Source: CAYJLF01 sp964371055
GTDB taxonomy: Bacteria > Eisenbacteria > RBG-16-71-46 > CAIMUX01
Assembly: GCA_964371055.1 (NCBI GenBank)
Contig: CAYJLF010000007.1
Coordinates: forward strand, 186,001 to 250,000
DNA length: 64,000 bases
Reading direction: 5' to 3'
This document shows, one piece after another, positions 43,157-51,702 of this stretch (within the stretch, counting starts at the first letter, position 1; the number at the start of each line of letters is the position of its first letter). The translations under genes were made by a program, and so were the position numbers. Under the pieces are notes generated by a model that was not told where the DNA came from, searched no databases, and worked only from the letters and a program-made list of their open reading frames with translations.

Positions 43157-44575
43157 ATGGCGGCATCGACGGAGCGGCGGGATCTGGTCATCCTGGGCGG
43201 TGGTCCCGGCGGCTATGTGGCGGGAATCCGGGCCGGGCAGCTCGGGCTGCGCGTGACCCTGGTCGAGGCAGACCGTGTCGGCGGCATCTGTCTCAACTGG
43301 GGGTGCATTCCGACCAAGGCGCTCTTGAAGAACGCCGAAGTCCTGAGCTACGTGCAGGAAGCCGCGTCCTGGGGAATCACCGTCGGGTCGGTCGAGCTCG
43401 ACTTCCCGAAGGTCGTCAAGCGGAGTCGCGACGTCTCCGACCGCCTCAGCAAGGGGGTCGCCGCGCTCTTGAAGAAGTACGGCTGTGAACTGGTGAGCGG
43501 GCGAGGTCGGATCGCGCGCGCTCCAGACGGGGGCTTTGCGGTCGAAGTGACCGCGACGGATGGAACGGTGCGCGGCATCGAGGCGGAGCGGGTCATGATC
43601 GCCACCGGCGCCCGCCCGCGCGAGATTCCGGGCGTGCCGTTCGATCGCGAGGTCATCCTGACGAGCCGCGAGGCGATGGTTCTCCCCGCTCCGCCGAAGC
43701 GTCTCCTCATCGTCGGCGGCGGTGCGATCGGAGTCGAGTTCGCCTACATGTACCAGCTCTTCGGATCCGAGGTGACTCTGGTCGAGATGCTCGACCACAT
43801 CCTGCCGATCGAGGACGACGAAGTCGCGGCCGAGCTGGAGAAGAGCTTCCGCAAGTCAGGGATGACGATCCACACCGGCACGCGCGTGGAGGGACTGGAG
43901 CGGATCGAGGGTGGGGTCCGGTGCACGCTCCACACCCCCGCGGGGGAGGTCCCGGTCGAGGCCGATAAGGCATTGGTTGCCATTGGATTACAGGGAAATA
44001 TCGAAGACCTCGGGCTGGACGGACTCGGGGTAGGGACGGAGAAAGGTTTCATCCCGGTCGATCGCCGGACCTACCAGACGTCCGACCCCGGCATCTATGC
44101 CATTGGGGATGTCATCGGTCCCCCGCTCCTGGCGCACGTCGCGTCGGCGGAAGCGGTGGCGGCGGTCGAGCAGATCGCGGGGCGTGAACGCACTCCCATC
44201 GACTACGGCCGGATCCCGGGCTGCACGTATTGTCGCCCGCAGGTTGCCTCGATCGGCCTGACCGAGCGCGCGGCGCGCGAGCAGGGGCTCGAGGTGAAGG
44301 TGGGGAAGTTCCCCTTCCGGGCGAGCGGGAAAGCGCTGGCGGTCGGGGAGACGCAGGGATTCGTCAAGATCCTTTATGACGCGAAGTATGGCGGGATCGT
44401 CGGAGCGCACCTGATCGGGCCGGAGGTGACCGAGCTGATCGCGGAACTCGGTCTGGGGATGACCCTCGAGACGACGCATCATGAGATCCTCGGGACCATC
44501 CACGCGCACCCGACCCTGTCGGAGGCGATTGCCGAGGCGACGGGCGTGGCCTACGGCGAATCGCTGAACTTCTGA
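43157..44575 (+). CDS. lpdA: Dihydrolipoyl dehydrogenase (E3)
   Basis: A 472-residue flavoprotein. FAD-binding 'LVILGGGPGGYVAG' is near the N-terminus, followed by the redox disulfide 'GGICLNWGCIPTKALL'. A second Rossmann motif, 'LLIVGGGAIGVEFA', binds NAD. The C-terminal active site 'HAHPTLSEAI' carries the His-Glu pair ('HxxxxE'). It reoxidises dihydrolipoamide on E2 with NAD+. The ATG has GAAGGAGG upstream; a GTG seven codons earlier is open. It opens a locus with lipB, fused E1, E2 and lipA and presumably serves that complex. Confidence 0.96.
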   Translation: MAASTERRDLVILGGGPGGYVAGIRAGQLGLRVTLVEADRVGGICLNWGCIPTKALLKNAEVLSYVQEAASWGITVGSVELDFPKVVKRSRDVSDRLSKGVAALLKKYGCELVSGRGRIARAPDGGFAVEVTATDGTVRGIEAERVMIATGARPREIPGVPFDREVILTSREAMVLPAPPKRLLIVGGGAIGVEFAYMYQLFGSEVTLVEMLDHILPIEDDEVAAELEKSFRKSGMTIHTGTRVEGLERIEGGVRCTLHTPAGEVPVEADKALVAIGLQGNIEDLGLDGLGVGTEKGFIPVDRRTYQTSDPGIYAIGDVIGPPLLAHVASAEAVAAVEQIAGRERTPIDYGRIPGCTYCRPQVASIGLTERAAREQGLEVKVGKFPFRASGKALAVGETQGFVKILYDAKYGGIVGAHLIGPEVTELIAELGLGMTLETTHHEILGTIHAHPTLSEAIAEATGVAYGESLNF

Positions 44576-44650
44576 GCCCGGCGCGGCGAGACGAGCCACG
44601 ACGGGCGTCGGACGACGAGCCGAAGAGAGAAGAGGGGAGGGCCACGGAGC

Positions 44651-45466
44651 GTGTGGATGGACGGCGTAACGCCGGCCGGGTCCGACCAGGCGGGCGGGTC
44701 CGCCGCGCGATCGGCGCGGAGGGACGACGAGGAAGCGAGCCTGCCGCCTCTCTGGGTCGTCTCGTTCCCCGGTCGCCAGCCCTACCGGGTCCTGTGGGAG
44801 CTGCAGAAACGTCTCTGGGCGCAACGTCACGCGGGACGGATCCCCGACTGTCTGCTGCTCCTGGAGCACGACCCGGTCGTGACGCTGGGGAAGAACGCCG
44901 AACGGGGGAATGTCCTGGTCGACCACCAGACGCTGGCGGCGCGGGGCGTCGACGTCGTCGAGGTCGATCGCGGGGGAGACGTGACCTATCACGGTCCCGG
45001 CCAGATCGTCGGGTACTGGATCTTCGACCTGCGCTCTCTCTATCAGGATGTGCATCGCTACCTGCGGGAGATCGAGGAGGTGCTGATCCGGGTTCTGGCC
45101 CGGCACGGCATCGAGGCGGGTCGATCGCCGGGGGCGACCGGCGTCTGGGTCGGAGCAGAGAAGATCGGGGCGATGGGGCTTCACCTGAGCCATTGGGTGA
45201 GTACCCACGGCTTCGCTCTGAACGTCGGCGCTGACCTGACGCCGTTCTCGTGGATCGTCCCGTGCGGCCTGCACAACCGGGGCGTGACGTCGATGGAACG
45301 GCTCTTGGGGTGCAGCGTGGAGCGCGCCGCCGTCGAGCCGGACGTGGTGGAGGAAACTGCCGTGATCTTCCGCCGCCGGCCGGTGCGTCTCGAACCGCAT
45401 GAACTCGTCGACCTGTTGGGCGTGCTGGAGGCAACGACGGCCGGGGGAGCGTCGACGCAACGTTGA
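44651..45466 (+). CDS. lipB: Lipoyl(octanoyl) transferase
   Basis: A 271-residue protein. Family motifs: 'LLLLEHDPVVTLGK', 'RGGDVTYHGPGQIVGYWI' and 'EKIGAMGLHL' (conserved Lys), and 'WIVPCGL' with the catalytic Cys. It transfers octanoyl from acyl carrier protein to lipoyl domains such as that of E2 two genes downstream. GTG at 44651 with GGAGGG upstream; an ATG two codons later is possible. The first 30 residues are an extra polar stretch. Part of the 2-oxoacid dehydrogenase locus. Confidence 0.95.
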   Translation: MWMDGVTPAGSDQAGGSAARSARRDDEEASLPPLWVVSFPGRQPYRVLWELQKRLWAQRHAGRIPDCLLLLEHDPVVTLGKNAERGNVLVDHQTLAARGVDVVEVDRGGDVTYHGPGQIVGYWIFDLRSLYQDVHRYLREIEEVLIRVLARHGIEAGRSPGATGVWVGAEKIGAMGLHLSHWVSTHGFALNVGADLTPFSWIVPCGLHNRGVTSMERLLGCSVERAAVEPDVVEETAVIFRRRPVRLEPHELVDLLGVLEATTAGGASTQR

Positions 45467-45506
45467 ACCGATCGCCGGGAGGCGGACGAGAGACAGGGGA
45501 GCAGGA

Positions 45507-47603
45507 ATGTCGGGTGTGACAAAAGACGGCGACCGGGCCGCGCGACCGGCGGGAGAGACCAGGGCGCCGGCGAAGCGCGGCCGTGGCGCGGTGGCGGAAC
45601 CGACTGCGGACCAGCTCAAGTCGGTCTACCGGAATCTCCTTCTGACGCGCCGGCTCGACGAGAAGATGATGATCCTGCTCAAGCAGGGGAAGAGTTTCTT
45701 CCACATCGGCGCGTCGGGCCACGAGGCGGTGCAACTCGCCATCGCGCTCACGCTGCAGGGGGGGCGGGACTGGTCCTATCCGTACTACCGCGACCTCGCC
45801 TATGTCCTGCAGCTCGGCATGTCGCCGCTGGAAGTGCTCCTCTGCTTCCTCGCCCGGGCGGACGACCCGAACTCCGGCGGACGGCAGATGCCGGCCCACT
45901 ACGGCCACCGCAAGCTGCGGGTGGTCTCGCAGTCGAGCCCGACCGGCACCCAGTTTCTGCAGGCGGTCGGGACCGGGCTGGCCATCAGCCGCGAGGCGGA
46001 GGACGAGGTCGTCTACGTCTCCGCGGGCGAGGGAACGACCTCCCAGGGGGACTTCCACGAGGCGCTCAACTGGGCCAGCCGCGAGAAGCTCCCGGTCATC
46101 TTCTGCATCCAGAACAACGGATACGCGATCAGCGTCCCGATCGAGCAGCAGCTGGCGGGAGGGTCGGTCCACGAAATGGTGAAGGGGTATCCCGGCCTGG
46201 CTCGCGAGCGCGTGGACGGGTGCGACTTCTTGGCCTCGCATGCCGCCGCCGTGCGGGCGGTGGAACGGGCTCGAGCCGGCGACGGACCGACCTTGATCGA
46301 AGCCGACGTCGTCCGGCTCCTGCCGCACTCCTCCTCGGATAACCAGGCGAAGTATCGGACCGCCGAGGAGCTGGAGGGTGAGCGTGCGCGCGATCCGATT
46401 CCGCGCCTCGAGGCCCTTCTGCTCGAACGGGGGATCCTTCAGGCCGAAGATCTCGATCGCATGCGCGAGGAGGTGCGGGCCGAGGTCGACCGGGCGGCGG
46501 ACGAGGCCGACGCGGCGTCGCACCCCGACGGCGCGACGGCGGCCGACCATGTCTACAGCCAGTCCCGCTACATTCCACCGGCCGGATCGGCGCCGGAACC
46601 GCGCGGGACCACCGGCAACCAGGTCTTCCTCGTCGACGCCATCAACCATGCCCTGACCGAGGAGATGCGGCGCGACGAGCGGATTGTCGTCTACGGCGAA
46701 GATATCGAGGACAAGAAGGGGGGCGTCTTCACCGCCACGACGGGGCTCTCGACCCGCTTCGGCCCGGCGCGGGTCTTCAACTCGCCGCTGGCGGAGTCCT
46801 CGATCGCGGGGACGGCCGTCGGCCTGGCGGTGAAGGGTTGGAAGCCGGTGGTCGAGATCCAGTTCGGAGATTACGTCTGGACCGCGATGATGCAGATCCG
46901 GAACGAAGTCGCGATGATGCGCTACCGGTCGAACAATCACTGGTCCTGTCCGATGGTCATCCGGGTTCCGGTCGGCGGGTACATCCACGGAGCGCTCTAT
47001 CACAGCCAGAACATCGAGGCGACCTTCAGTCACTTCCCCGGCCTCTATGTCGCCTATCCTTCGAACGCGGCCGACGCGAAGGGTCTCCTCAAGTCGGCCA
47101 TCCGCGGGGACGACCCCTATCTCTTCCTGGAGCAGAAGGGGCTCTACCGCCAGATCTACGCCTCATCGGCGGAGCCGGATGAGGACTTCCTCCTGCCGTG
47201 GGGGCTCGCGCGTGTCGCCCGCGAGGGGACCGACCTGACGATCGTCACCTGGGGTGCGATGGTGAAGCGTGCGCTCGACGCGGCGGAGGCGATGGCGCAG
47301 AAGGGGATCTCGGTCGAGGTGGTCGACATCCGCACCATGGTGCCGTTCGACACCGAGGGGGTGGTTCGGAGCGTCCGCAAGACCGGTCGCGCCCTGATCG
47401 CGCACGAGGATGTTCTCTTCGCCGGGTTCGGGGCCGAGGTCGCGGCCCAGATCGCCGACCTCGCCTTCGACGCGCTCGATGCCCCGGTGCGTCGTTACGC
47501 GGGGGCGAACGTGCCGGTCCCGTACAACTGGTTTCTGGAGGAGAGGATCCTCCCGCAGACCGCCGGACTGATTGCGGCCTGCGCGGAGTTGGCGACGTTT
47601 TGA
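45507..47603 (+). CDS. 2-Oxoacid dehydrogenase E1, fused alpha and beta subunits
   Basis: A 698-residue protein. The alpha half (about 30-345) has the thiamine diphosphate motif 'GEGTTSQGDFHEALNW' closing with 'NN'. GEG for GDG, 'SGGRQMPAHYGHR' and 'QSSPTGTQ' are typical of the branched-chain type. The beta half (about 370-698) has 'VYGEDIEDKKGGVFTATTGL', 'NSPLAESSIAGTAVGLA' and 'WGAMVKRALDAAE'. Fusion into one chain is known in several FCB bacteria. It decarboxylates a 2-oxoacid, pyruvate or branched-chain oxoacids, and loads acyl onto E2. The substrate is unresolved; sequence favours the branched-chain type. Sits between lipB and E2 genes, 44 bases before E2. Confidence 0.92.
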   Translation: MSGVTKDGDRAARPAGETRAPAKRGRGAVAEPTADQLKSVYRNLLLTRRLDEKMMILLKQGKSFFHIGASGHEAVQLAIALTLQGGRDWSYPYYRDLAYVLQLGMSPLEVLLCFLARADDPNSGGRQMPAHYGHRKLRVVSQSSPTGTQFLQAVGTGLAISREAEDEVVYVSAGEGTTSQGDFHEALNWASREKLPVIFCIQNNGYAISVPIEQQLAGGSVHEMVKGYPGLARERVDGCDFLASHAAAVRAVERARAGDGPTLIEADVVRLLPHSSSDNQAKYRTAEELEGERARDPIPRLEALLLERGILQAEDLDRMREEVRAEVDRAADEADAASHPDGATAADHVYSQSRYIPPAGSAPEPRGTTGNQVFLVDAINHALTEEMRRDERIVVYGEDIEDKKGGVFTATTGLSTRFGPARVFNSPLAESSIAGTAVGLAVKGWKPVVEIQFGDYVWTAMMQIRNEVAMMRYRSNNHWSCPMVIRVPVGGYIHGALYHSQNIEATFSHFPGLYVAYPSNAADAKGLLKSAIRGDDPYLFLEQKGLYRQIYASSAEPDEDFLLPWGLARVAREGTDLTIVTWGAMVKRALDAAEAMAQKGISVEVVDIRTMVPFDTEGVVRSVRKTGRALIAHEDVLFAGFGAEVAAQIADLAFDALDAPVRRYAGANVPVPYNWFLEERILPQTAGLIAACAELATF

Positions 47604-47647
47604 GCGGGCCGCCCGCGTCGGGCAGGTCTCGCGGAATCGGGGGAACG

Positions 47648-49270
47648 ATGCGCGTCGACATGGTCATGCCGCAGATGGGTGAGAGCATCGCCGAAGGGAC
47701 GATCGTCCGGTGGACGCGTCAGGTCGGCGATGTCGTGGCCCGGGACGAGAACATCCTCGACATCTCCACGGACAAGGTCGACTCGGAGATCCCGTCGCCC
47801 GCGGCCGGAAAGCTCGTCGAGATCCGGGCGAAGGAGGGCGAGACGGTCCCGGTCGGGCAGGTCATCGCCGTGATCGAGACCGAAGCTGGGGCCGCGGCGG
47901 ACGCCGTCCCCACTCCCGTCGCCACCGGCCCGGCGAGCGCTCCGGCGCCGGTTGCCGAGCCGCCGGCCGCGCCGGCCGCACCGGTCGCTCCACCGGAGGC
48001 CGCTCCGGCTCCGCCGCCTCCGGTCGTTTCCCAACGGCCTCCCGCGGCGGCGGTGGGTGGCTCCGCGCCCGCACCTTCCGCTGCGCCTGCCGGGGTCCCC
48101 CCGGCGGTGCCGTCCGCTCCGCCCTCCACGATCCCCTCTGCGGTGACGCCGGGGGTCCCGGCGCCGCGCCGCGACGGCGAGCGATTCTACAGCCCTCTGG
48201 TTCGCGCAATCGCGCGCGCCGAAGGGATCGACGGCGCAGAGCTCGCCTCGATCGCAGGCACCGGACGCGACGGGCGGGTCACGGCCGAGGATCTGAAGGC
48301 GTACCTGGCGCATCGCCCTTCCGGTGGCGCGACGACGGCCGGTTCCGCCGCGGCCGCCCCCGCCCCGCCCGCGGCGGGCTCGGCGCCGGCAGGCCCCGCG
48401 GGATGGCCCGCGAGTGGATCGACCGCGGGTGCGGCCCCGATGCCGGGACCGCTCCCGGCGGCGCCTCTGGCGGCTCTCCCCGGAGTGACGTACAGCGGTC
48501 TGGCGGCGGGGACCGAAGTGAAGTTCCGTCCCTACCCGCTCTACAGCGCGAGCGAGACGCGCGTCACGGCCGAAGGACCGGTCGACGTCGTGAAGATGGA
48601 TGTCATGCGGCAGAGAATCGCCGAGCACATGGTGCGCTCGAAGGCGACCTCGCCGCACGTCGCCTCTGTCACCGAGGTCGACATGACCCGCATCGTTCGC
48701 CTCCGTGAAGCATCGAAGGATGAGTTCAAGGCGCGTCACGGCTTCGGCCTCACCTATACCTCGTTCATCCTCGCGGCCACGGTCCGGGCGCTGGTCGACT
48801 ACCCGATGGTGAACGCGTCGGTCGAGGGGACCGACATCCTGGTGCGTCGCTACGTGAACCTCGGCGTGGCCGTGGCCCTCGACCACGGCCTGATCGTCCC
48901 CGTCATCAAGCGGGCCGAAGAGAAGAACCTGCTCGGGCTGGCTCGAGCGCTGCAGGATCTCTCCTCGCGCGCCCGCTCGAAGAAGCTCCTTCCGGACGAG
49001 GTGGCGGGTGGCACCTTCGCCGTGACGAACATGGGCGGCTTCGGCAACCTCTTCGGAATCCCGATCATCAGCCAGCCCAACGTGGGGATCCTGGGCGCCG
49101 GGGCCATCGTGAAGCGCCCAGTTGTCGTGGGGGACGCGATCGCGGTCCGCGACATCATGTATCTGAGTCTTTCCTACGATCACAGGATCGTCGACGGCGC
49201 TTTGGGCGGCTACTTCATCCAGCGCGTGCGCTACTATCTCGAACGCGTCGACCTGGCCGAGGGGATCTGA
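47648..49270 (+). CDS. Dihydrolipoamide acyltransferase (E2)
   Basis: A 540-residue protein. One N-terminal lipoyl domain carries the lipoylation lysine in 'STDKVDSEI' (K43). A Pro/Ala-rich linker (about 85-178) leads to a peripheral subunit-binding domain (about 180-222, 'SPLVRAIARAEG'). A second Ala/Gly-rich linker leads to the catalytic domain, with 'SYDHRIVDGA' near the end (H512, D516). It forms the core of the complex with the neighbouring E1 and E3. ATG with GGGGGAA upstream; it ends two bases before lipA. Branched-chain and pyruvate types are not separable here. Confidence 0.94.
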   Translation: MRVDMVMPQMGESIAEGTIVRWTRQVGDVVARDENILDISTDKVDSEIPSPAAGKLVEIRAKEGETVPVGQVIAVIETEAGAAADAVPTPVATGPASAPAPVAEPPAAPAAPVAPPEAAPAPPPPVVSQRPPAAAVGGSAPAPSAAPAGVPPAVPSAPPSTIPSAVTPGVPAPRRDGERFYSPLVRAIARAEGIDGAELASIAGTGRDGRVTAEDLKAYLAHRPSGGATTAGSAAAAPAPPAAGSAPAGPAGWPASGSTAGAAPMPGPLPAAPLAALPGVTYSGLAAGTEVKFRPYPLYSASETRVTAEGPVDVVKMDVMRQRIAEHMVRSKATSPHVASVTEVDMTRIVRLREASKDEFKARHGFGLTYTSFILAATVRALVDYPMVNASVEGTDILVRRYVNLGVAVALDHGLIVPVIKRAEEKNLLGLARALQDLSSRARSKKLLPDEVAGGTFAVTNMGGFGNLFGIPIISQPNVGILGAGAIVKRPVVVGDAIAVRDIMYLSLSYDHRIVDGALGGYFIQRVRYYLERVDLAEGI

Positions 49271-49272
49271 GC

Positions 49273-50232
49273 ATGGACGTCGAGCCGCGCCGCAGCGGAC
49301 CGGCGCCGCACGTCAAGGCGTCTCTGCAGGCGGAGACGCCGGCCCTCCCGACCGGCCGCCGGCCGGAGTGGTTGCGCGTTAGACTCCCGCAGGGTGACGC
49401 CTTCGCCGAGACGCGAGGCATCGTGGCCCGGCACCGCCTGCACACCGTCTGCGAGAGCGCCAGCTGCCCGAACCTGGGGGAGTGCTGGAGCGCGGGAACC
49501 GCCACCTTCATGATCCTGGGCAACGTCTGCACCCGCTCGTGCGGTTTCTGCGCGGTTCTCACCGGTCGGCCGCCCGAACTCGACCTCGACGAACCGCGGC
49601 GCGTCGCCGCGGCGATCGCGAAGATGGGGCTGGTGCATGCCGTCCTCACCTCCGTCGATCGGGACGAACTCCCCGACGCCGGAGCCGCGGTCTGGGCGGA
49701 GACGATCCGCGCGGTCCGGCGCGCCGCGCCGTCCACGAGGATCGAGGTGCTGATCCCCGACTTCCAAGGGGAGGCCGCGAGCCTCGACGTGGTGCTGGAT
49801 GCCGGGCCCGACATCCTGGCGCACAACCTCGAGACGGTGGCGAGGCTGCACCGCGCCGTGCGTCCGCAGGCCCGGTACGAGCGCAGCCTCTGGGTGCTCG
49901 CGCACGCGAAGCGGCGCGGTTTCGTGACCAAGTCGAGCCTCATGCTGGGACTCGGCGAGGAGGAGTCGGAGATCCTCGAGGTGATGGCCGACCTGCGCAA
50001 CATCGAGTGCGACCTCATCACTTTCGGACAGTACCTTCAGCCGACGCGTGAACACCTGCCGGTGCGGCGTTTCTGGACGCCCGACGAGTTCGAGCGGCTG
50101 CGCGGGCACGCGGAGAGGTTGGGCTTCCTTCATGTCGAAAGCGGGCCTCTGGTGCGGAGTTCCTATCATGCGGAGCGAGCCGGGCTCCGGCTCGCGTCGC
50201 TCGCGCCGCCCGGGGGCTCGCTTCCGAAATAG
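49273..50232 (+). CDS. lipA: Lipoyl synthase
   Basis: A 319-residue radical SAM enzyme. The auxiliary cluster motif 'CESASCPNLGEC' (CX4CX5C) and the radical SAM motif 'CTRSCGFCAV' (CX3CX2C) are present, with 'VLTSVDRDELPD', 'HNLETV' and 'FGQYLQPT' typical of LipA. The C-terminal 'VRSSYHAE' supplies the conserved Ser ligand of the auxiliary cluster. It inserts two sulfurs into octanoyl groups placed by LipB. It begins two bases after the E2 stop, so the lipoylation genes are interleaved with the complex they modify. Confidence 0.97.
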   Translation: MDVEPRRSGPAPHVKASLQAETPALPTGRRPEWLRVRLPQGDAFAETRGIVARHRLHTVCESASCPNLGECWSAGTATFMILGNVCTRSCGFCAVLTGRPPELDLDEPRRVAAAIAKMGLVHAVLTSVDRDELPDAGAAVWAETIRAVRRAAPSTRIEVLIPDFQGEAASLDVVLDAGPDILAHNLETVARLHRAVRPQARYERSLWVLAHAKRRGFVTKSSLMLGLGEEESEILEVMADLRNIECDLITFGQYLQPTREHLPVRRFWTPDEFERLRGHAERLGFLHVESGPLVRSSYHAERAGLRLASLAPPGGSLPK

Positions 50233-50248
50233 CCAGTGCGTCGCGCGC

Positions 50249-50914
50249 TCAGCGCACCCGGAACCGATCGACCCCGCGGGCCCGCGCGAGGTCGCGGCAC
50301 GCTTCGATCTCATCCGCGCTCAGGACCGCGCCGACGACCGAGGCTTGCACCTCCCGGAAGTGGCGGGGAGCGCGGGTCAGGAAGTCGAGCATCGCGTTCC
50401 ACGCCGCGCGGATGTCGCCGCTCCCGGTCCGGTCCCCGGGAGCGCGGCCGAGCGTCTCCGGCGAGGTCGAGATCTCGATCGGGACCGGCCGGCAGAGCGC
50501 GCCGTACCGTTCAGGGGTCGGCGCGTTGAGCGAGACATGGACGGCGTCGACCGCGGACGCCAGTTCCGGGAGGACGTCGCGGCCGTGAATCAGGCAGGCA
50601 TGGCCGTTGGTGTTGAGCCGGATCGATCGGGCCAGGCGCCGGAGTTCTCCGGCCGCGGCGGTGATGAGGTCGAGACGATAGGTCGGCTCTCCGAAGCCAC
50701 ACCAGATGACTTCGCGCCACGAGTCCGGCCGCGCACGCGCCCGGATCGCGGCGAGGAGCGCCGGAAGGTCCGGCTCCGCGTCGCCCCACAGTGCGGTCGC
50801 GTCACCCAGCGTCGGAGCCAGGATCCGCACGCAGAACGAGCAGCGATTGGTGCAGCGATTGGTGACATTCAGGTAGAGTCGGGCGGGATCGCCATACTGG
50901 TATGCGTAGTCCAT
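50249..50914 (-). CDS. Radical SAM protein, TatD-associated type
   Basis: A 221-residue protein. The [4Fe-4S] motif is 'CTNRCSFC' within 'YLNVTNRCTNRCSFCVR', close to my memory of the short family often encoded beside or fused to TatD nuclease; then 'WCGFGEPTYRLDL' (GxxEP) and 'RLNTNGHA'. No tatD gene is near, so the assignment rests on sequence alone. The reaction is unknown. The ATG at 50914 has no Shine-Dalgarno and lies only 11 bases from a TGC-TACACT box, so the transcript may be almost leaderless. It converges with lipA and is divergent from the next gene. Confidence 0.82.
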   Translation of the reverse strand: MDYAYQYGDPARLYLNVTNRCTNRCSFCVRILAPTLGDATALWGDAEPDLPALLAAIRARARPDSWREVIWCGFGEPTYRLDLITAAAGELRRLARSIRLNTNGHACLIHGRDVLPELASAVDAVHVSLNAPTPERYGALCRPVPIEISTSPETLGRAPGDRTGSGDIRAAWNAMLDFLTRAPRHFREVQASVVGAVLSADEIEACRDLARARGVDRFRVR

Positions 50915-50924
50915 CGGTGGCGGG

Positions 50925-50933
50925 AGTGTAGCA
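50925..50933 (-). promoter_or_regulatory. Putative extended -10 of radical SAM gene
   Basis: On the minus strand TGC-TACACT (TACACT at 50925-50930). The predicted start near 50918 lies about four bases before the ATG. No good -35. Confidence 0.35.
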
Positions 50934-51009
50934 CGCGACGCGGCCGGCCGATGGGCGCTCCTCATGGGGCCGGTGGCGTTCTCAGGCGCCCGGTCAGGGA
51001 GGGGATGAG

Positions 51010-51366
51010 GTGAACGTCATTCTGGATCTCTGCGTCGTGCCGATCGGGGTCGGCGTCTCGGTCTCCCGATACATCGCGGCGTGCGAACAGGTTCTCGACG
51101 AGGCCCGACTCGAGCACCGGCTCTGTCCCTACGGCACGGTGATCGAGGGGGAATGGGATGCGGTCATGGCCGCGGTGAAGCGGTGCCATGAGGTGGTGCA
51201 TGCGATGGGGGCCCCGCGCATCCACACCAACATCAAGCTCGGGACCCGAACGGACCGCGCGCAGACGATGGACGACAAGGTCGCCAGCGTGGACCGGATT
51301 CTCGCGGGCGGTGGAGCGGACGGGACCCTCGCCCTGCCCCCGGAACCCGGGTCCGGAGAGAAATGA
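51010..51366 (+). CDS. MTH1187/YkoF-like thiamine-binding protein (DUF77)
   Basis: A 118-residue protein. 'VILDLCVVPIGVGVSVSRYI' and 'YGTVIEGEWDAVMAAVKRCHE' match the MTH1187/YqgV family, ferredoxin-like proteins that bind hydroxymethylpyrimidine or thiamine-type ligands. 'RIHTNIKLGTRTDR' is the conserved C-terminal motif. Here it is extended by a Gly/Pro-rich tail. GTG start with GGGAGGGG before it. Role in thiamine metabolism is inferred; no thiamine gene is adjacent. It is followed by the lexA regulatory region. Confidence 0.85.
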   Translation: MNVILDLCVVPIGVGVSVSRYIAACEQVLDEARLEHRLCPYGTVIEGEWDAVMAAVKRCHEVVHAMGAPRIHTNIKLGTRTDRAQTMDDKVASVDRILAGGGADGTLALPPEPGSGEK

Positions 51367-51386
51367 AGAGCCGAACGATTTTTCGG

Positions 51387-51415
51387 TTGACACCAGAACG
51401 ATCGTTCGCCATGAT
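51387..51415 (+). promoter_or_regulatory. Putative lexA promoter
   Basis: A perfect -35 TTGACA (51387-51392), a 17-bp spacer and CATGAT (51410-51415; 4 of 6). The spacer contains the LexA-box palindrome, as expected for autorepression. Confidence 0.55.
51396..51407. promoter_or_regulatory. LexA (SOS) box, GAAC-N4-GTTC type
   Basis: The 12-bp perfect palindrome GAACGATCGTTC has the core spacing of the Gram-positive-type LexA box. It lies between the -35 and -10 of the putative promoter, about 295 bases before the lexA start codon. Confidence 0.65.
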
Positions 51416-51702
51416 CTCTCTGCTGCTGGCGGGGAGTGTCGCCCCGACAGGTTCCCCCCTGGGGCGATTCGCTCCCGCCGGCGGCGGTTTCTCTTCCCCC
51501 GGGGATGGAGAAACAATCGCGAACGAACCAGGTCCGGGTGGAGCCGTCGATCCGCTCCCCCCCCTTTGTGGACGGCGCTTCACCCGGGCTGAACCGTTTC
51601 GCACGATGCTCGGCGCCATGCTCGGCGCCATGATCGGCGGTTAGCCGCCACGATAGGACTCCGGCGGACCGGTACGGACAGATGCAACGAGGAGGGTTTC
51701 GC

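Larger units (their letters stand above)
51367..51702 (+). other. lexA regulatory and leader region, no convincing gene
   Basis: These 336 bases hold the promoter with its SOS box and a leader of about 280 bases. The leader includes a tandem 12-base repeat (51606-51629, plus a partial third copy to 51640) and a GGCGG/CCGCC hairpin (51636-51649). A 93-codon frame (51363-51644) crosses the region but has poor start signals. Confidence 0.55.

Noticed and set aside
51363..51644. A 93-codon frame between the DUF77 gene and lexA
   Set aside because: Its start overlaps the previous stop with poor ribosome-site spacing and lies upstream of the predicted lexA transcription start; the product is low-complexity. 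It is kept only as a leader observation.
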